A stretch of DNA of 34,130 nt from Paraperlucidibaca sp. (lineage in GTDB: Bacteria; Pseudomonadota; Gammaproteobacteria; Pseudomonadales; Moraxellaceae). Position numbers and translations under genes: made by a program. Where the stretch lies: contig JAGPVX010000025.1 of the NCBI GenBank assembly GCA_018066805.1, positions 1 to 34,130 of the forward strand. Direction: 5' to 3'. Below the pieces are notes generated by a model, which had not been told where the DNA came from, searched no databases, and was given only the letters and a program-made list of their open reading frames with translations. Below are positions 24,317 to 32,394 of this stretch, in pieces (position 1 is the first letter of the stretch; the number at the start of each line of letters is the position of its first letter).

Positions 24317-26178
24317 ACGCGCTCCAAATGTGCGGCAAAGTTATCAAGGCTGGTGGCGCCAACGAGGTTGTTTTGCGGCGTGCCAGCGGCATCCCAAAAC
24401 AAATACGCGGGTGGGCCAAATAAGTTGTTTTCTGACATCCACGCTAATTGGTCGGCGGTGGTGGCGGTGATATCAAATTTGATGCGTTTCGCCGGCTTTA
24501 ACAGCGCTTGAATGCTGGGTTTGGCGAGCACATCGTTTTCCATTTCGATGCAGCTCACGCACCAGTCTGCGTACACATCGACAATGACTGGCTGGTCTTT
24601 GGCTTTAGCCTCGGCAATTAGACTATTGAGATCTGCGCGCTCGCTAACGCGGACAAAGCCCAGTGCGTCTTCACCGTTGCCGTTTTGCACAGCTTTAACG
24701 GGCAGCTGCCATGGTTTTAGCAATTGATGGCCACCTTGCGCACCAGACCAAACGAGGCTGCCGGCATAGATCATCATGATGGTGGCGAGCAGTAAGGCGA
24801 GGAGGCGACGTTGCGAGCCGATGCTGACGAGGCCAAGCGCGCTTAGGCCGAAAAATACGCCCCAGCCAATTTGTGCCTGAGCAGGGCTGACTAAGCGTAG
24901 TAGCATCAATGCGGCAACGGCGAGCAAGCCCCAGGCGAATAGGCGTTTGACGTTATCCATCCAACCGCCAGCTTTGGGAATCAAGCGCGCGCCGCCGGCA
25001 CCCAGCACGAGTAATGGCAAGCCCATGCCCATACTTAGGGCAAATAAGGCGCTGCCACCGAGAACGGCATCTTGGCTCGTGCTTAGGAAGAGCATGACGC
25101 CAGCCAATGGTGCTGATACGCAAGGCGAGACGATGACGCTGCTGATTGCACCCATGACAAATACTGAACCGTAGACGCCACCGCGTTGTTGCTGCTGAGC
25201 TTGGTTGAGTTTGTCTTGCCAGGCTTGCGGCAGGGCGATGGCGCGGCCTTGCCAAAGCATGATGGCGAGTGCAATAAAAATCAGCGCGAAGCTGATGAGC
25301 ACAGCCGGCTTTTGCAATAAGGCCGAGATGTTTGCCGCCGCACCGAGGCTGGCAATGAGCAGGCCGGCGATGGTGTACATGACACTCATGCCGAGCACAT
25401 AGCTCAGCGCCAATAAAAAGCCTTGGCGTGCGGTTGGCGTTTTTTGCCCTGCAATAATGGCCGATAAGATCGGCAGCATCGGCAACACGCAGGGCGTAAA
25501 TGCTAGGCCTAGGCCTAGTAAAAGGAACATGCCTAGCACAACTGGAAATGAGGCAGTCGCTAGCCATTGTGCTAGGGCGTTGGCGTTGGTGGCATCTGGT
25601 GCAGTTGAGGGGGCTGCAACTTGAGGTTGGAGATTTTCAAAAGAGGCTTGCTCTTGTTGAATCACAGCAGGCGCACTCGCCATCGTAGCTGAGCCGCTTA
25701 AATCGGGCTGCCAACGCGCCAAGTCCACAGGCACGCGCCAAACTTCTGGCGGATAGCACAAACCCGCATCGGCGCAACCTTGGTAACGCACCAAAAGCTC
25801 GACAACACCGGTCGCCTCATGCGCCGGCGCCGGAATCGTCAGATTAATATCTTCACGATAGACCGTGACACGACCAAACGTTGGGTCGTCATGGCTTTCG
25901 CCAAGGCTGGAGATGGTATGCGTAGGCAACATGGGTGCAATGCTGCCATCGGCCCATTTCAGCTGAAATTGATTATCGTAAAGATAGTGCCCTGGCGTGA
26001 TGGCAAAATGCAGAACTAGGTCGCCATCTTCTGCTAAAACACTAGGAATAAACGCTTGATCAACAGGTAAAAATTCGCCTTGGCGCGGTGTGTTGCCAAA
26101 AAGGCCAGAGGCATGACTTACGCTGATGCTAATAAACAGCAAGCAAAAAAGCGCAAAGGTGAAAAGACCGTGTTTCAT
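24307..26178 (-). CDS. dsbD: Thiol:disulfide interchange protein DsbD
   Basis: DsbD moves electrons from cytoplasmic thioredoxin to periplasmic partners, including DsbC and the cytochrome c maturation reductant CcmG. The domains in order are a signal peptide (ending near VSHA), an N-terminal immunoglobulin-like domain with YQGCADAGLCYPPE, an eight-helix membrane domain with FTPCVLPMLP and SPCVSAPLAG, and a C-terminal thioredoxin domain with YADWCVSCIEME. All six catalytic cysteines are present. I prefer ATG 26178 (MKHGLFTFALF and on, 623 residues). ATG 26226 would add 16 residues before the signal; neither start has a good ribosome site. It is divergent from ccmA, which fits its role in cytochrome c assembly. 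Confidence 0.95.
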   Translation of the reverse strand: MKHGLFTFALFCLLFISISVSHASGLFGNTPRQGEFLPVDQAFIPSVLAEDGDLVLHFAITPGHYLYDNQFQLKWADGSIAPMLPTHTISSLGESHDDPTFGRVTVYREDINLTIPAPAHEATGVVELLVRYQGCADAGLCYPPEVWRVPVDLARWQPDLSGSATMASAPAVIQQEQASFENLQPQVAAPSTAPDATNANALAQWLATASFPVVLGMFLLLGLGLAFTPCVLPMLPILSAIIAGQKTPTARQGFLLALSYVLGMSVMYTIAGLLIASLGAAANISALLQKPAVLISFALIFIALAIMLWQGRAIALPQAWQDKLNQAQQQQRGGVYGSVFVMGAISSVIVSPCVSAPLAGVMLFLSTSQDAVLGGSALFALSMGMGLPLLVLGAGGARLIPKAGGWMDNVKRLFAWGLLAVAALMLLRLVSPAQAQIGWGVFFGLSALGLVSIGSQRRLLALLLATIMMIYAGSLVWSGAQGGHQLLKPWQLPVKAVQNGNGEDALGFVRVSERADLNSLIAEAKAKDQPVIVDVYADWCVSCIEMENDVLAKPSIQALLKPAKRIKFDITATTADQLAWMSENNLFGPPAYLFWDAAGTPQNNLVGATSLDNFAAHLERVWN

Positions 26179-26226
26179 GCGTAGGTCACGCGGCGCAGGG
26201 CAAGCTAGCGACTGAGAGCAATTCAT

Positions 26227-26415
26227 GGCGTATTCAAACTCGGCATGGCAAAACCTATGAGATTAAGCCCATTTCAGGGCAGTTAAGGCGCGCAAGTATG
26301 GCCTGCACGGGCGAAGGCTGCAAAGCCTATGCCGACAAATCCGTCGATGATGCTAGAGAGACGCATAAGCCGATCGCTTAGGCTACACTACGCGCAGATT
26401 TTTTTGGGGGTGGCC
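26227..26415. promoter_or_regulatory. dsbD/ccmA divergent intergenic region
   Basis: This region of about 190 bp separates the two divergent gene groups. A weak -10-like TACACT at 26384-26389 could serve ccmA, but there is no clear -35. I see no FNR-type palindrome. A run of T then G (26399-26410) lies just before the ccmA start and supplies its ribosome site. A 27-codon frame at 26298-26381 (MACTGEGCKAYADKSV and on) has little support. Confidence 0.3.
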
Positions 26416-27048
26416 GTGTTACGAGTGCAAGGCTTGAGTGCGTGGCGAGATGACCGTTGCTTATATCGCGATGTCGATCTGTCGTTGCCGACCGGCACGG
26501 TCATGCAAATTCGCGGCCCCAATGGCGCTGGTAAGACCACGTTGCTCAAACACATCGCCGGCTTATCAGGGAGGCGAGCAGGACAGGTCAGCTGGGCATC
26601 TACAGACAGTCATGATGACCGCGATGCCTTCACGCAACAGATGCTTTATCTTGGCCATTTGCCTGGCGTGAAATCGGCCTTAACTGTGGCTGAAAACCTA
26701 CAAGCCCTAGCGGCGTGTCGCGGCATCAATTTGTTGACGCATACTATTTCGCAAGCACTCAATACCGTTCACCTCGGCGGCTATGACGATATGCCATGCC
26801 ACCAACTCTCTGCCGGCCAATTGCGCCGCGTTGCACTAGCCCGACTGTTTACTGAGCCTGTGCCGTTATGGCTGCTCGATGAGCCATTTACCGCGATCGA
26901 CCAAGCTGGCGTGCGCGAGCTAGAGGGCTGGTTGGCAGCACACAGCGAGCAAGGTGGCGTGGTACTACTCACTACGCACCATCCGTTAGCGCTAAACTGT
27001 CCGCTGCAATTCCTTGATCTTCAAGCGATTGTTGAGGACTGGCACTGA
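26416..27048 (+). CDS. ccmA: Heme exporter ATP-binding protein CcmA
   Basis: CcmA is the ATPase of the CcmABCD complex that releases holo-CcmE during System I cytochrome c maturation. I start at GTG 26416 (210 residues; E. coli 207), preceded by a GGGGG stretch. The longer frame to 26329 lacks homology-like features, and GTG 26410 is also possible. Walker A GPNGAGKT is at residues 34-41, the ABC signature LSAGQLRRVALARL is present, and Walker B reads PLWLLDEPF. Its TGA overlaps the ccmB ATG (TGATG). Confidence 0.95.
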   Translation: MLRVQGLSAWRDDRCLYRDVDLSLPTGTVMQIRGPNGAGKTTLLKHIAGLSGRRAGQVSWASTDSHDDRDAFTQQMLYLGHLPGVKSALTVAENLQALAACRGINLLTHTISQALNTVHLGGYDDMPCHQLSAGQLRRVALARLFTEPVPLWLLDEPFTAIDQAGVRELEGWLAAHSEQGGVVLLTTHHPLALNCPLQFLDLQAIVEDWH

Positions 27049-27719
27049 TGTCGGCCTTTACCGCGGTGCTTGTTCGCGATCTCCGCATCGGTCTGCGCCA
27101 AGGCGGCGGCTGGCTAAACCCGCTGGTTTTTTTCCTGATGGTGATTGCGCTAATCCCGCTCGCGGTAAGCCCTGCGCCCGATAAATTGCGTGAACTTGCC
27201 GGCGGCATCATCTGGATTGCGGCCTTGCTGGCTGTACTATTGGCCATGGATGGGTTGTTTCGTAGCGACTTTGACGATGGCACGCTAGAGCAATTATCGC
27301 TACATTCGGCGCCATTGGCGTGGCTGGTGCTGGCAAAAATCATCGCGCACTGGCTGCTTACTGGCCTGTGTTTAACGTTGCTGGCACCATTAGCGGCGCT
27401 GTTACTAAACTTACCGGCGCATGCCATTGGCGTGCTGTGTTTGAGCTTGCTCATGGGTACGTTAACGTTGAGCTTGATTAGCGCCATCGGTGCAGCATTG
27501 ACGGTTAGCTTGCGGCGTGGCGGATTATTGGTGCCATTAATTACCTTGCCACTGCACATTCCAGTATTGATTTTTGCCACAGCTGCCGTGCAAGCCAGTG
27601 TGGCTGGGCAGCCTGTGTCTGGTTTTATGGCCTTATTAGCGGCATTTTTATTACTGGCACTGATGATCGCACCAATCGCTAGCGCTGCCGCCATTGGCCT
27701 GACCCAAAGTATTGATTAA
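27048..27719 (+). CDS. ccmB: Heme exporter membrane protein CcmB
   Basis: CcmB is the membrane partner of CcmA. The 223 residues (E. coli 220) start FTAVLVRDLRIGLRQGGGWLNPLVFF, a typical CcmB opening. About six hydrophobic helices follow, with the LRRGGLLVPLITLPLHIPVLIF block characteristic of the family. Translation is probably coupled to ccmA through the overlapping stop and start. Confidence 0.96.
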   Translation: MSAFTAVLVRDLRIGLRQGGGWLNPLVFFLMVIALIPLAVSPAPDKLRELAGGIIWIAALLAVLLAMDGLFRSDFDDGTLEQLSLHSAPLAWLVLAKIIAHWLLTGLCLTLLAPLAALLLNLPAHAIGVLCLSLLMGTLTLSLISAIGAALTVSLRRGGLLVPLITLPLHIPVLIFATAAVQASVAGQPVSGFMALLAAFLLLALMIAPIASAAAIGLTQSID

Positions 27720-27738
27720 CGCGAGTACAACGACCGAG

Positions 27739-28542
27739 ATGAATGTATTTAAACGAGCGTGGGCAAGCATTGAAAGCACAGTAAGCCCGCGGCATTTTTA
27801 CCGCTTAAGTGGGCAATGGCTGCCATGGTTTGCTTGGCCTGCTGCGATATTGCTCAGTGTTGGTCTGATCTGGGGCCTAGCGATTGCCCCCGAGGATTAC
27901 CAGCAAGGTAATAGCTATCGCATTATTTTCATTCATGTGCCGGCGGCAAGCTTGGCCATGGGCGGCTATCTACTCTTGGCCATCTGCGCGGTGATTTCAC
28001 TGGTGTGGCGAGTGAAAACAGCCGATGCCGTGGCGCGTGCGGCAGCTCCAGTGGGCGCGCTATTTTGCTTGCTAGCACTGATTACCGGCTCGCTTTGGGG
28101 CAAACCAACGTGGGGCACTTATTGGGTGTGGGATGCACGCCTGACTTCAATGCTGATTTTGCTGTTTTTGTATTGCGGCGTGATGGCTTTGCAGCAAGCT
28201 TTTGATAGCCAAAGCCAGGGCAGCAAAGCTTCGGCCCTGCTTGCTTTGGTCGGCGTCATCAACTTGCCCATCATCAAATACTCGGTGGAATGGTGGAATA
28301 CGCTGCATCAAGGCTCAACCTTTCGCATCACCGAACGGCCAACCATGCCGCCAGATATGTACCTACCATTGTTAGTGATGTTTTTAGGGCTGTATTGCTT
28401 GTTTGCTAGCGTGATTTTAATGCGCAGCCGTCATGAGATTTTACGTCGAGAAGTGCGTAGTCGCTGGGTTCAGGCAGAGATTCATGGTGAGGCAGCTATA
28501 GCTGAGTTAGTCACACCCTCGAACTCAGTCGGAGGCTGCTAA
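27739..28542 (+). CDS. ccmC: Heme exporter protein CcmC
   Basis: CcmC presents heme to CcmE. The protein has six membrane helices, the periplasmic tryptophan-rich WWD motif WGKPTWGTYWVWDARLTS, and two flanking heme-ligand histidines, in FIHVPAA and in EWWNTLHQGS. I choose ATG 27739 (267 residues). The frame is open upstream to a TTG at 27712 that overlaps the ccmB stop, which could also be used. It overlaps the ccmD start by 1 nt (TAATG). Confidence 0.96.
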   Translation: MNVFKRAWASIESTVSPRHFYRLSGQWLPWFAWPAAILLSVGLIWGLAIAPEDYQQGNSYRIIFIHVPAASLAMGGYLLLAICAVISLVWRVKTADAVARAAAPVGALFCLLALITGSLWGKPTWGTYWVWDARLTSMLILLFLYCGVMALQQAFDSQSQGSKASALLALVGVINLPIIKYSVEWWNTLHQGSTFRITERPTMPPDMYLPLLVMFLGLYCLFASVILMRSRHEILRREVRSRWVQAEIHGEAAIAELVTPSNSVGGC

Positions 28543-28769
28543 TGTATTTCGCAAGCTGGTCTGAGTTTTTCGCCATGGGCGGACATGCGCCTTTTGTTTG
28601 GGCCTCCTACGGCATTATGATTTTAAGCCTTGCGGCGTTGATTATTGGCTCGCGCTTAAGTCAGCGCCGTTGGCTGGCATTGCAACGCCGACGCCGGCAG
28701 ATTGCACAACAACATTTCTCTGCGGGAAAACCTAATAAAACCACTATTTCAACCACTCAGGAGCGCTAA
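28542..28769 (+). CDS. ccmD: Heme exporter protein CcmD
   Basis: CcmD is a small single-span protein that stabilises the CcmABC-CcmE complex. The 75 residues show the family start (FASWSEFFAMGGHAPFVWASYGI), one membrane helix at about 16-37 and a basic cytoplasmic tail (QRRWLALQRRRRQI). It starts in the ccmC stop and ends 3 nt before ccmE. Confidence 0.92.
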   Translation: MYFASWSEFFAMGGHAPFVWASYGIMILSLAALIIGSRLSQRRWLALQRRRRQIAQQHFSAGKPNKTTISTTQER

Positions 28770-28772
28770 ACC

Positions 28773-29219
28773 ATGCATCCACAACGTCGCCGTCGCCTAA
28801 TTTGGGTCGTGCTATTGCTGGTAGGTTTAGGTGCGGTTGTTGCGCTCGCTAGCTATGCACTGCGGCAAAACATTAATCTGTTTTATACACCAAGCCAACT
28901 TGCAGCCCATGAAGCGCCAGAAGGCCGAAACATTCAGGTTGGCGGTTTGGTTGTGCAGGGTTCGGTGCAGCGTTCGCCAGACAGCCTTGCTGTGCGCTTT
29001 ATGCTCAGTGATTTAAAAGCCACTGTCCCGGTGCAATTTACCGGCATCCTGCCCGATTTATTTCGCGAGGGGCAGGGCATTGTCGCCAATGGTGAGTGGG
29101 TCAATGGCGAGGTTGTCGCCAGTGAAGTCTTGGCCAAACACGATGAGAACTATATGTCGCCGCGGGTGAAAGAGGCCATTGAAGCAGCGGGTCATCCTGG
29201 CGATAAGCCCGCTTATTGA
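28773..29219 (+). CDS. ccmE: Cytochrome c-type biogenesis heme chaperone CcmE
   Basis: CcmE binds heme covalently in the periplasm and passes it to apocytochromes. The 148 residues have a membrane anchor at about 10-30, an OB-fold beta-barrel (NIQVGGLVVQGSV...VQFTGILPDLFREGQGIVANG) and the heme-binding motif LAKHDENY with H123 and Y127, matching E. coli H130 and Y134. It is the last ccm gene here. A hairpin follows at once, and ccmF, ccmG and ccmH are absent. Confidence 0.97.
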   Translation: MHPQRRRRLIWVVLLLVGLGAVVALASYALRQNINLFYTPSQLAAHEAPEGRNIQVGGLVVQGSVQRSPDSLAVRFMLSDLKATVPVQFTGILPDLFREGQGIVANGEWVNGEVVASEVLAKHDENYMSPRVKEAIEAAGHPGDKPAY

Positions 29220-29220
29220 G

Positions 29221-29255
29221 CCTTTCGAGTCATTCTTATTGAGAGACTCGAAAGG
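29221..29255 (+). terminator. Hairpin after ccmE
   Basis: CCTTTCGAGTC (29221-29231) and GACTCGAAAGG (29245-29255) form a perfect 11-bp stem with a 13-nt loop, starting 2 nt after the ccmE stop. Only a short T-run (29258-29260) follows. It lies between convergent ccmE and the transporter gene and probably closes the ccm transcript. Confidence 0.65.
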
Positions 29256-29258
29256 GCT

Positions 29259-30530
29259 TTACTGTGGCGCTTGTTTAAAGCGCCACAGCCAAGTAGTTAG
29301 CAAGGTCAACACACCTAGGCCAGCCATCAGGCTATACAGCGATAAGCCCAGTACGCCGAGCACCACCATCGCGATCAATGCGCTGCTGACCATAAATAGC
29401 GCATTGAGTACGTTGATGCCGGCGATCACTTGCGCGCGTTCATGCTTGGCCGCATCGGTCTGAATTAGCACATATAAAGGCACGATATAAAGGCCCGCAC
29501 CGAAGCCGACTGCTGTGAGCTGAAATATATGACGCCAGACGCCAGACGTTTCCATCCATTGCCGCAGATTTAAGAGCTCACCAACGTAGTGCTGATTAGG
29601 GATGAGCAGGCTTAGCGCCGCCATCATTAGGCCGCCGACCATCACCACTCGACCTGGTGGCAACACTTTCACTAGTGAGTGACAGGCCAATGAGCCAATG
29701 CCAATGCCAACCGAAAACAGCACCAATAGAGCCGTTGCCACGCCAGCATCACCACCTAAATAAAGTGCGGTGAATTCGGGCAGCTGCGTTAGCCATAGTG
29801 CGCCAAATAACCAAAACCAAGAGATGCCTAAGCTTAGTTGCCAGCGAAAGGCATTGCGCCGCAGCGCGCCTAAGCAGGCCTTGGTGTTACGTACGAGATG
29901 ATAGTCAGTGCGCTGTTTTGGCTCGATGGCAACACCGATCGGCATATTACGGCTAAAAGCCCAACCAACCACAGCTAGGAAAATCAGGCTGCCACCCAGT
30001 ACAGCGACATCGGCATCAAACACGGTGACTAATACGCCGCCAAATAAGCTGCCGAGCAGAATCGCCAATGAGGTGGCTGTTTCAACTAAAGCATTGGCAG
30101 GCATAAGGGCATTGGGAGCTAGGCGCTCAGGCAACCATGCATATTTTATCGGGCCAAATAGTGCTGACTGTGAGCCCATGCCAAATAGTGTGATGAGTAG
30201 CAGCGGCAATGACTGCAAATAAAATCCAAGAAAAGCCAAGCTCATCAGGCAAATTTCTAGCACTTTAACTTGCTGGGTAAGTTGGGCTTTCTCGAAGCGA
30301 TCAGCCCATTGCCCAGCGATGCCGGAAAATAGAAAGAACGGCAGAATGAATAGGCCTGCACAGAGGTTGGTGAGTAGGCCAACGGGCAGTTCGCTATAGG
30401 TGGCAGTTTGGAAGGTCAGTAATAAAATCAGCGCCTGCTTAAACGCGTTGTCGTTAAAAGCGCCGAAAAACTGAGTACCAAACAATGGCCAAAATTGGCG
30501 CTGAGCGAGTACGTGACGTAGCGAGACCAT
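29259..30530 (-). CDS. MFS transporter, LplT-like (lysophospholipid transporter family)
   Basis: The 423-residue protein has about 12 hydrophobic segments and the typical opening FWPLFGTQFFGAFNDNAFKQALI, shared by LplT and the transporter half of related acyltransferase systems. LplT flips lysophospholipids to the cytoplasmic face for re-acylation by Aas. No Aas-type acyltransferase lies nearby, so the substrate is unproven. It is convergent with ccmE and divergent from tamA. The last residues are encoded by a perfect 11-bp inverted repeat (29262-29288). Confidence 0.82.
   Translation of the reverse strand: MVSLRHVLAQRQFWPLFGTQFFGAFNDNAFKQALILLLTFQTATYSELPVGLLTNLCAGLFILPFFLFSGIAGQWADRFEKAQLTQQVKVLEICLMSLAFLGFYLQSLPLLLITLFGMGSQSALFGPIKYAWLPERLAPNALMPANALVETATSLAILLGSLFGGVLVTVFDADVAVLGGSLIFLAVVGWAFSRNMPIGVAIEPKQRTDYHLVRNTKACLGALRRNAFRWQLSLGISWFWLFGALWLTQLPEFTALYLGGDAGVATALLVLFSVGIGIGSLACHSLVKVLPPGRVVMVGGLMMAALSLLIPNQHYVGELLNLRQWMETSGVWRHIFQLTAVGFGAGLYIVPLYVLIQTDAAKHERAQVIAGINVLNALFMVSSALIAMVVLGVLGLSLYSLMAGLGVLTLLTTWLWRFKQAPQ
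29262..29288. repeat. Inverted repeat in the 3' end of the transporter gene
   Basis: CTGTGGCGCTT (29262-29272) and AAGCGCCACAG (29278-29288) are perfectly complementary, with a 5-nt loop. The repeat encodes the last codons of the minus-strand transporter, and its stop codon sits just past the stem. It could be a terminator stem or mRNA end structure for that gene. Confidence 0.6.
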
Positions 30531-30624
30531 AAGTGAAACTCGTAGCGGAATTTAGCGTCGAGTATGCCCAGACTGAGGCGATAATCGCTATCATGGCGCA
30601 TTAATTTTTCCATAGGCTGTGGGC
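30531..30624. promoter_or_regulatory. Divergent transporter/tamA intergenic region
   Basis: This 94-bp region between divergent genes holds an odd palindrome, GCGAT-A-ATCGC (30578-30588). It includes a -10-like GATAAT (30580-30585), and another -10-like TATCAT lies at 30589-30594. No -35 hexamer is convincing. A tamA promoter and possible operator here are plausible but unproven. Confidence 0.3.
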
Positions 30625-32394
30625 ATGCGCCGAATTTGGCAAAAAATCATCCTGCTGTTGACCGCGCTGCTAATAACGAGCGCGGCATGGGCAGATGACT
30701 GGCGCTTTCAAGTGACGCCAGATAGCTTGCGCGCGGTGGTTGAGCTCGCAGCTGGGCCTTGGTATGAAAAAGGTGAATTGCTTGATGTCATCGACCTCAC
30801 CAAAAAGAAGCCTGAGCCTTTAACCGCAGCGGCAAAACTAGCGCGCGCCGTGGCTGTGCAAGATGCCATTAATGACACCTTAAAAGCTGTTGGTTATTAC
30901 GACGCAGAAGTCAGTGTTATGCCTGCAGGCGAGGGCATGGCTGTGATCGTGGCAGCAGGTGAGCCTGTGCTTGTTGATAATATTGAGCTGCAATGGCTGG
31001 GTGAAAACGAGCCAGATCGTGGCTTTCGGCCACCTAAGTTTCCTTTGAAAAAAGGCGATGTGCTGAACCAAGCCGCCTATAGCGACTATAAACAATCCGT
31101 TGAGAACTTGGCTTTATCGCGTGGCTACTATTCAGGTCATTGGGTCACGCAACGCATTGCGCTGGATTTATTCAGTCGTAAAGCAGACATCAGCTTAGCG
31201 TTTGAGCGCGGGCCGCGTGCGTACTTCGGTGAGTTGAGCTTTATCGATCAAGATGGCAAACCCTTAGATGCCATAGAGCCAAAGTGGTTGCAGGCATTAA
31301 CGCCATTTCAGGCAGGCGATCCCATTAGCGCTAAGCAGTTGGTGGCATTGCAAAAAAACTTACTCGATGCACGCTACTTCCAAGATGTCCGCGTTGACTT
31401 ACAGGAAGAGAACAGCGCTGGCCAGCGCCCAGTGATCGTTCAGGTCGATGTTCGTGAGCCCAATAAAATGTCCGTTGGTTTAGGTTATGCCACCGATGTT
31501 GGCCCGCGTATCAGCGTGAATTGGCAGCGTCCGCGCTTTAACGAAAAAGGCCATGGCATTGAGGCCAGCAGCGAAGTTTCGGTAGTGCGCCAGCAGGCTG
31601 ATGTGCGCTATCGCATCCCATATAAGCACCCAATTGAAGACACGATTCAGTTTTTAGCGGGCGTTTTGCGCGACGACATTGACGACACCCAAACCACGCA
31701 AACGGTAGTAGGTGTACAGCGCGTTATCGCACCCGCTAGAGGCTGGCAGCGCACTTATGGCTTACGACTCAGCGAGGAGCGTTTTCAGCGTGAGAGCGGC
31801 GAGTCTGGTGCGCAGGCACTTTTAGTGCCAAGCGTGAGCTTATCGAAACTTGAAAGTCGAGGCGGGCTTGACCCCATTCGTGGCTTTAATCAGCAATATC
31901 AAATTGAAGCCGCGAGCAGAGATTTTTTCTCCGATGCAGACTTTCTGTTGCTACGTGCTAATTGGCGCCACCTCACCACGCTAGCCAAACAGCATATGTT
32001 TCTTACGCGCCTAGAGTTAGGCCATATCATCAGTCCAGATTTCAGCAATGTGCCGCCTAGCACTCGCTTTTATGCCGGCGGCGACAGCAGCGTGCGCGGC
32101 TATGATTACCGCAGTATTTCGCCGGTGAATGCCGCTGGTGACAGTGTCGGCGGTCAGAATTTGGTGGCGGGCTCGTTTGAATACGCCTGGCGTTGGTTGC
32201 CAACGTGGCGACCTGCCGTATTTATCGATGCCGGCAACGCCTATACGGGCTCTTGGCAGCCGCTAAAGTTAGGCGCCGGCGTTGGTTTACGCTGGATTTC
32301 CCCTGTTGGGCCTGTACGCTTCGATATTGCCTCGGCTATATCTGAGCCCGGTAAGCCGCTGCGTTTGCACTTAACGCTAGGGGCTGCGCTTTGA
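30625..32394 (+). CDS. tamA: Translocation and assembly module outer-membrane protein TamA
   Basis: TamA is an Omp85-family outer-membrane barrel that works with TamB in moving lipids or assembling some outer-membrane proteins. From ATG 30625 the product has 589 residues (a GTG two codons earlier is possible). It has a signal peptide cut near AAWA, about three POTRA domains (roughly 25-270) and a C-terminal barrel. The Omp85 loop-6 motif VRGY is at about residue 490, in GGDSSVRGYDYRS, and the protein ends with a barrel strand pattern LRLHLTLGAAL. Its stop overlaps the tamB start. Confidence 0.95.
   Translation: MRRIWQKIILLLTALLITSAAWADDWRFQVTPDSLRAVVELAAGPWYEKGELLDVIDLTKKKPEPLTAAAKLARAVAVQDAINDTLKAVGYYDAEVSVMPAGEGMAVIVAAGEPVLVDNIELQWLGENEPDRGFRPPKFPLKKGDVLNQAAYSDYKQSVENLALSRGYYSGHWVTQRIALDLFSRKADISLAFERGPRAYFGELSFIDQDGKPLDAIEPKWLQALTPFQAGDPISAKQLVALQKNLLDARYFQDVRVDLQEENSAGQRPVIVQVDVREPNKMSVGLGYATDVGPRISVNWQRPRFNEKGHGIEASSEVSVVRQQADVRYRIPYKHPIEDTIQFLAGVLRDDIDDTQTTQTVVGVQRVIAPARGWQRTYGLRLSEERFQRESGESGAQALLVPSVSLSKLESRGGLDPIRGFNQQYQIEAASRDFFSDADFLLLRANWRHLTTLAKQHMFLTRLELGHIISPDFSNVPPSTRFYAGGDSSVRGYDYRSISPVNAAGDSVGGQNLVAGSFEYAWRWLPTWRPAVFIDAGNAYTGSWQPLKLGAGVGLRWISPVGPVRFDIASAISEPGKPLRLHLTLGAAL

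Noticed and set aside
24953-25567. 204-codon open frame antisense to dsbD
   Set aside because: Reverse shadow of the DsbD membrane domain. Its translation is rich in Arg, His and Cys without motifs, and it has no ribosome site.
26329-26415. N-terminal extension of CcmA from ATG 26329
   Set aside because: ABC ATPases of this family begin just before LRVQGLSAW. The extra 29 residues carry no motif, and a G-rich ribosome site precedes GTG 26416.
26972-27694. 240-codon open frame antisense to ccmB
   Set aside because: It mirrors ccmB almost end to end. The translation is low-complexity with many Ala, Ser, Asn and Lys residues and no fold-like pattern, while ccmB has clear family motifs.
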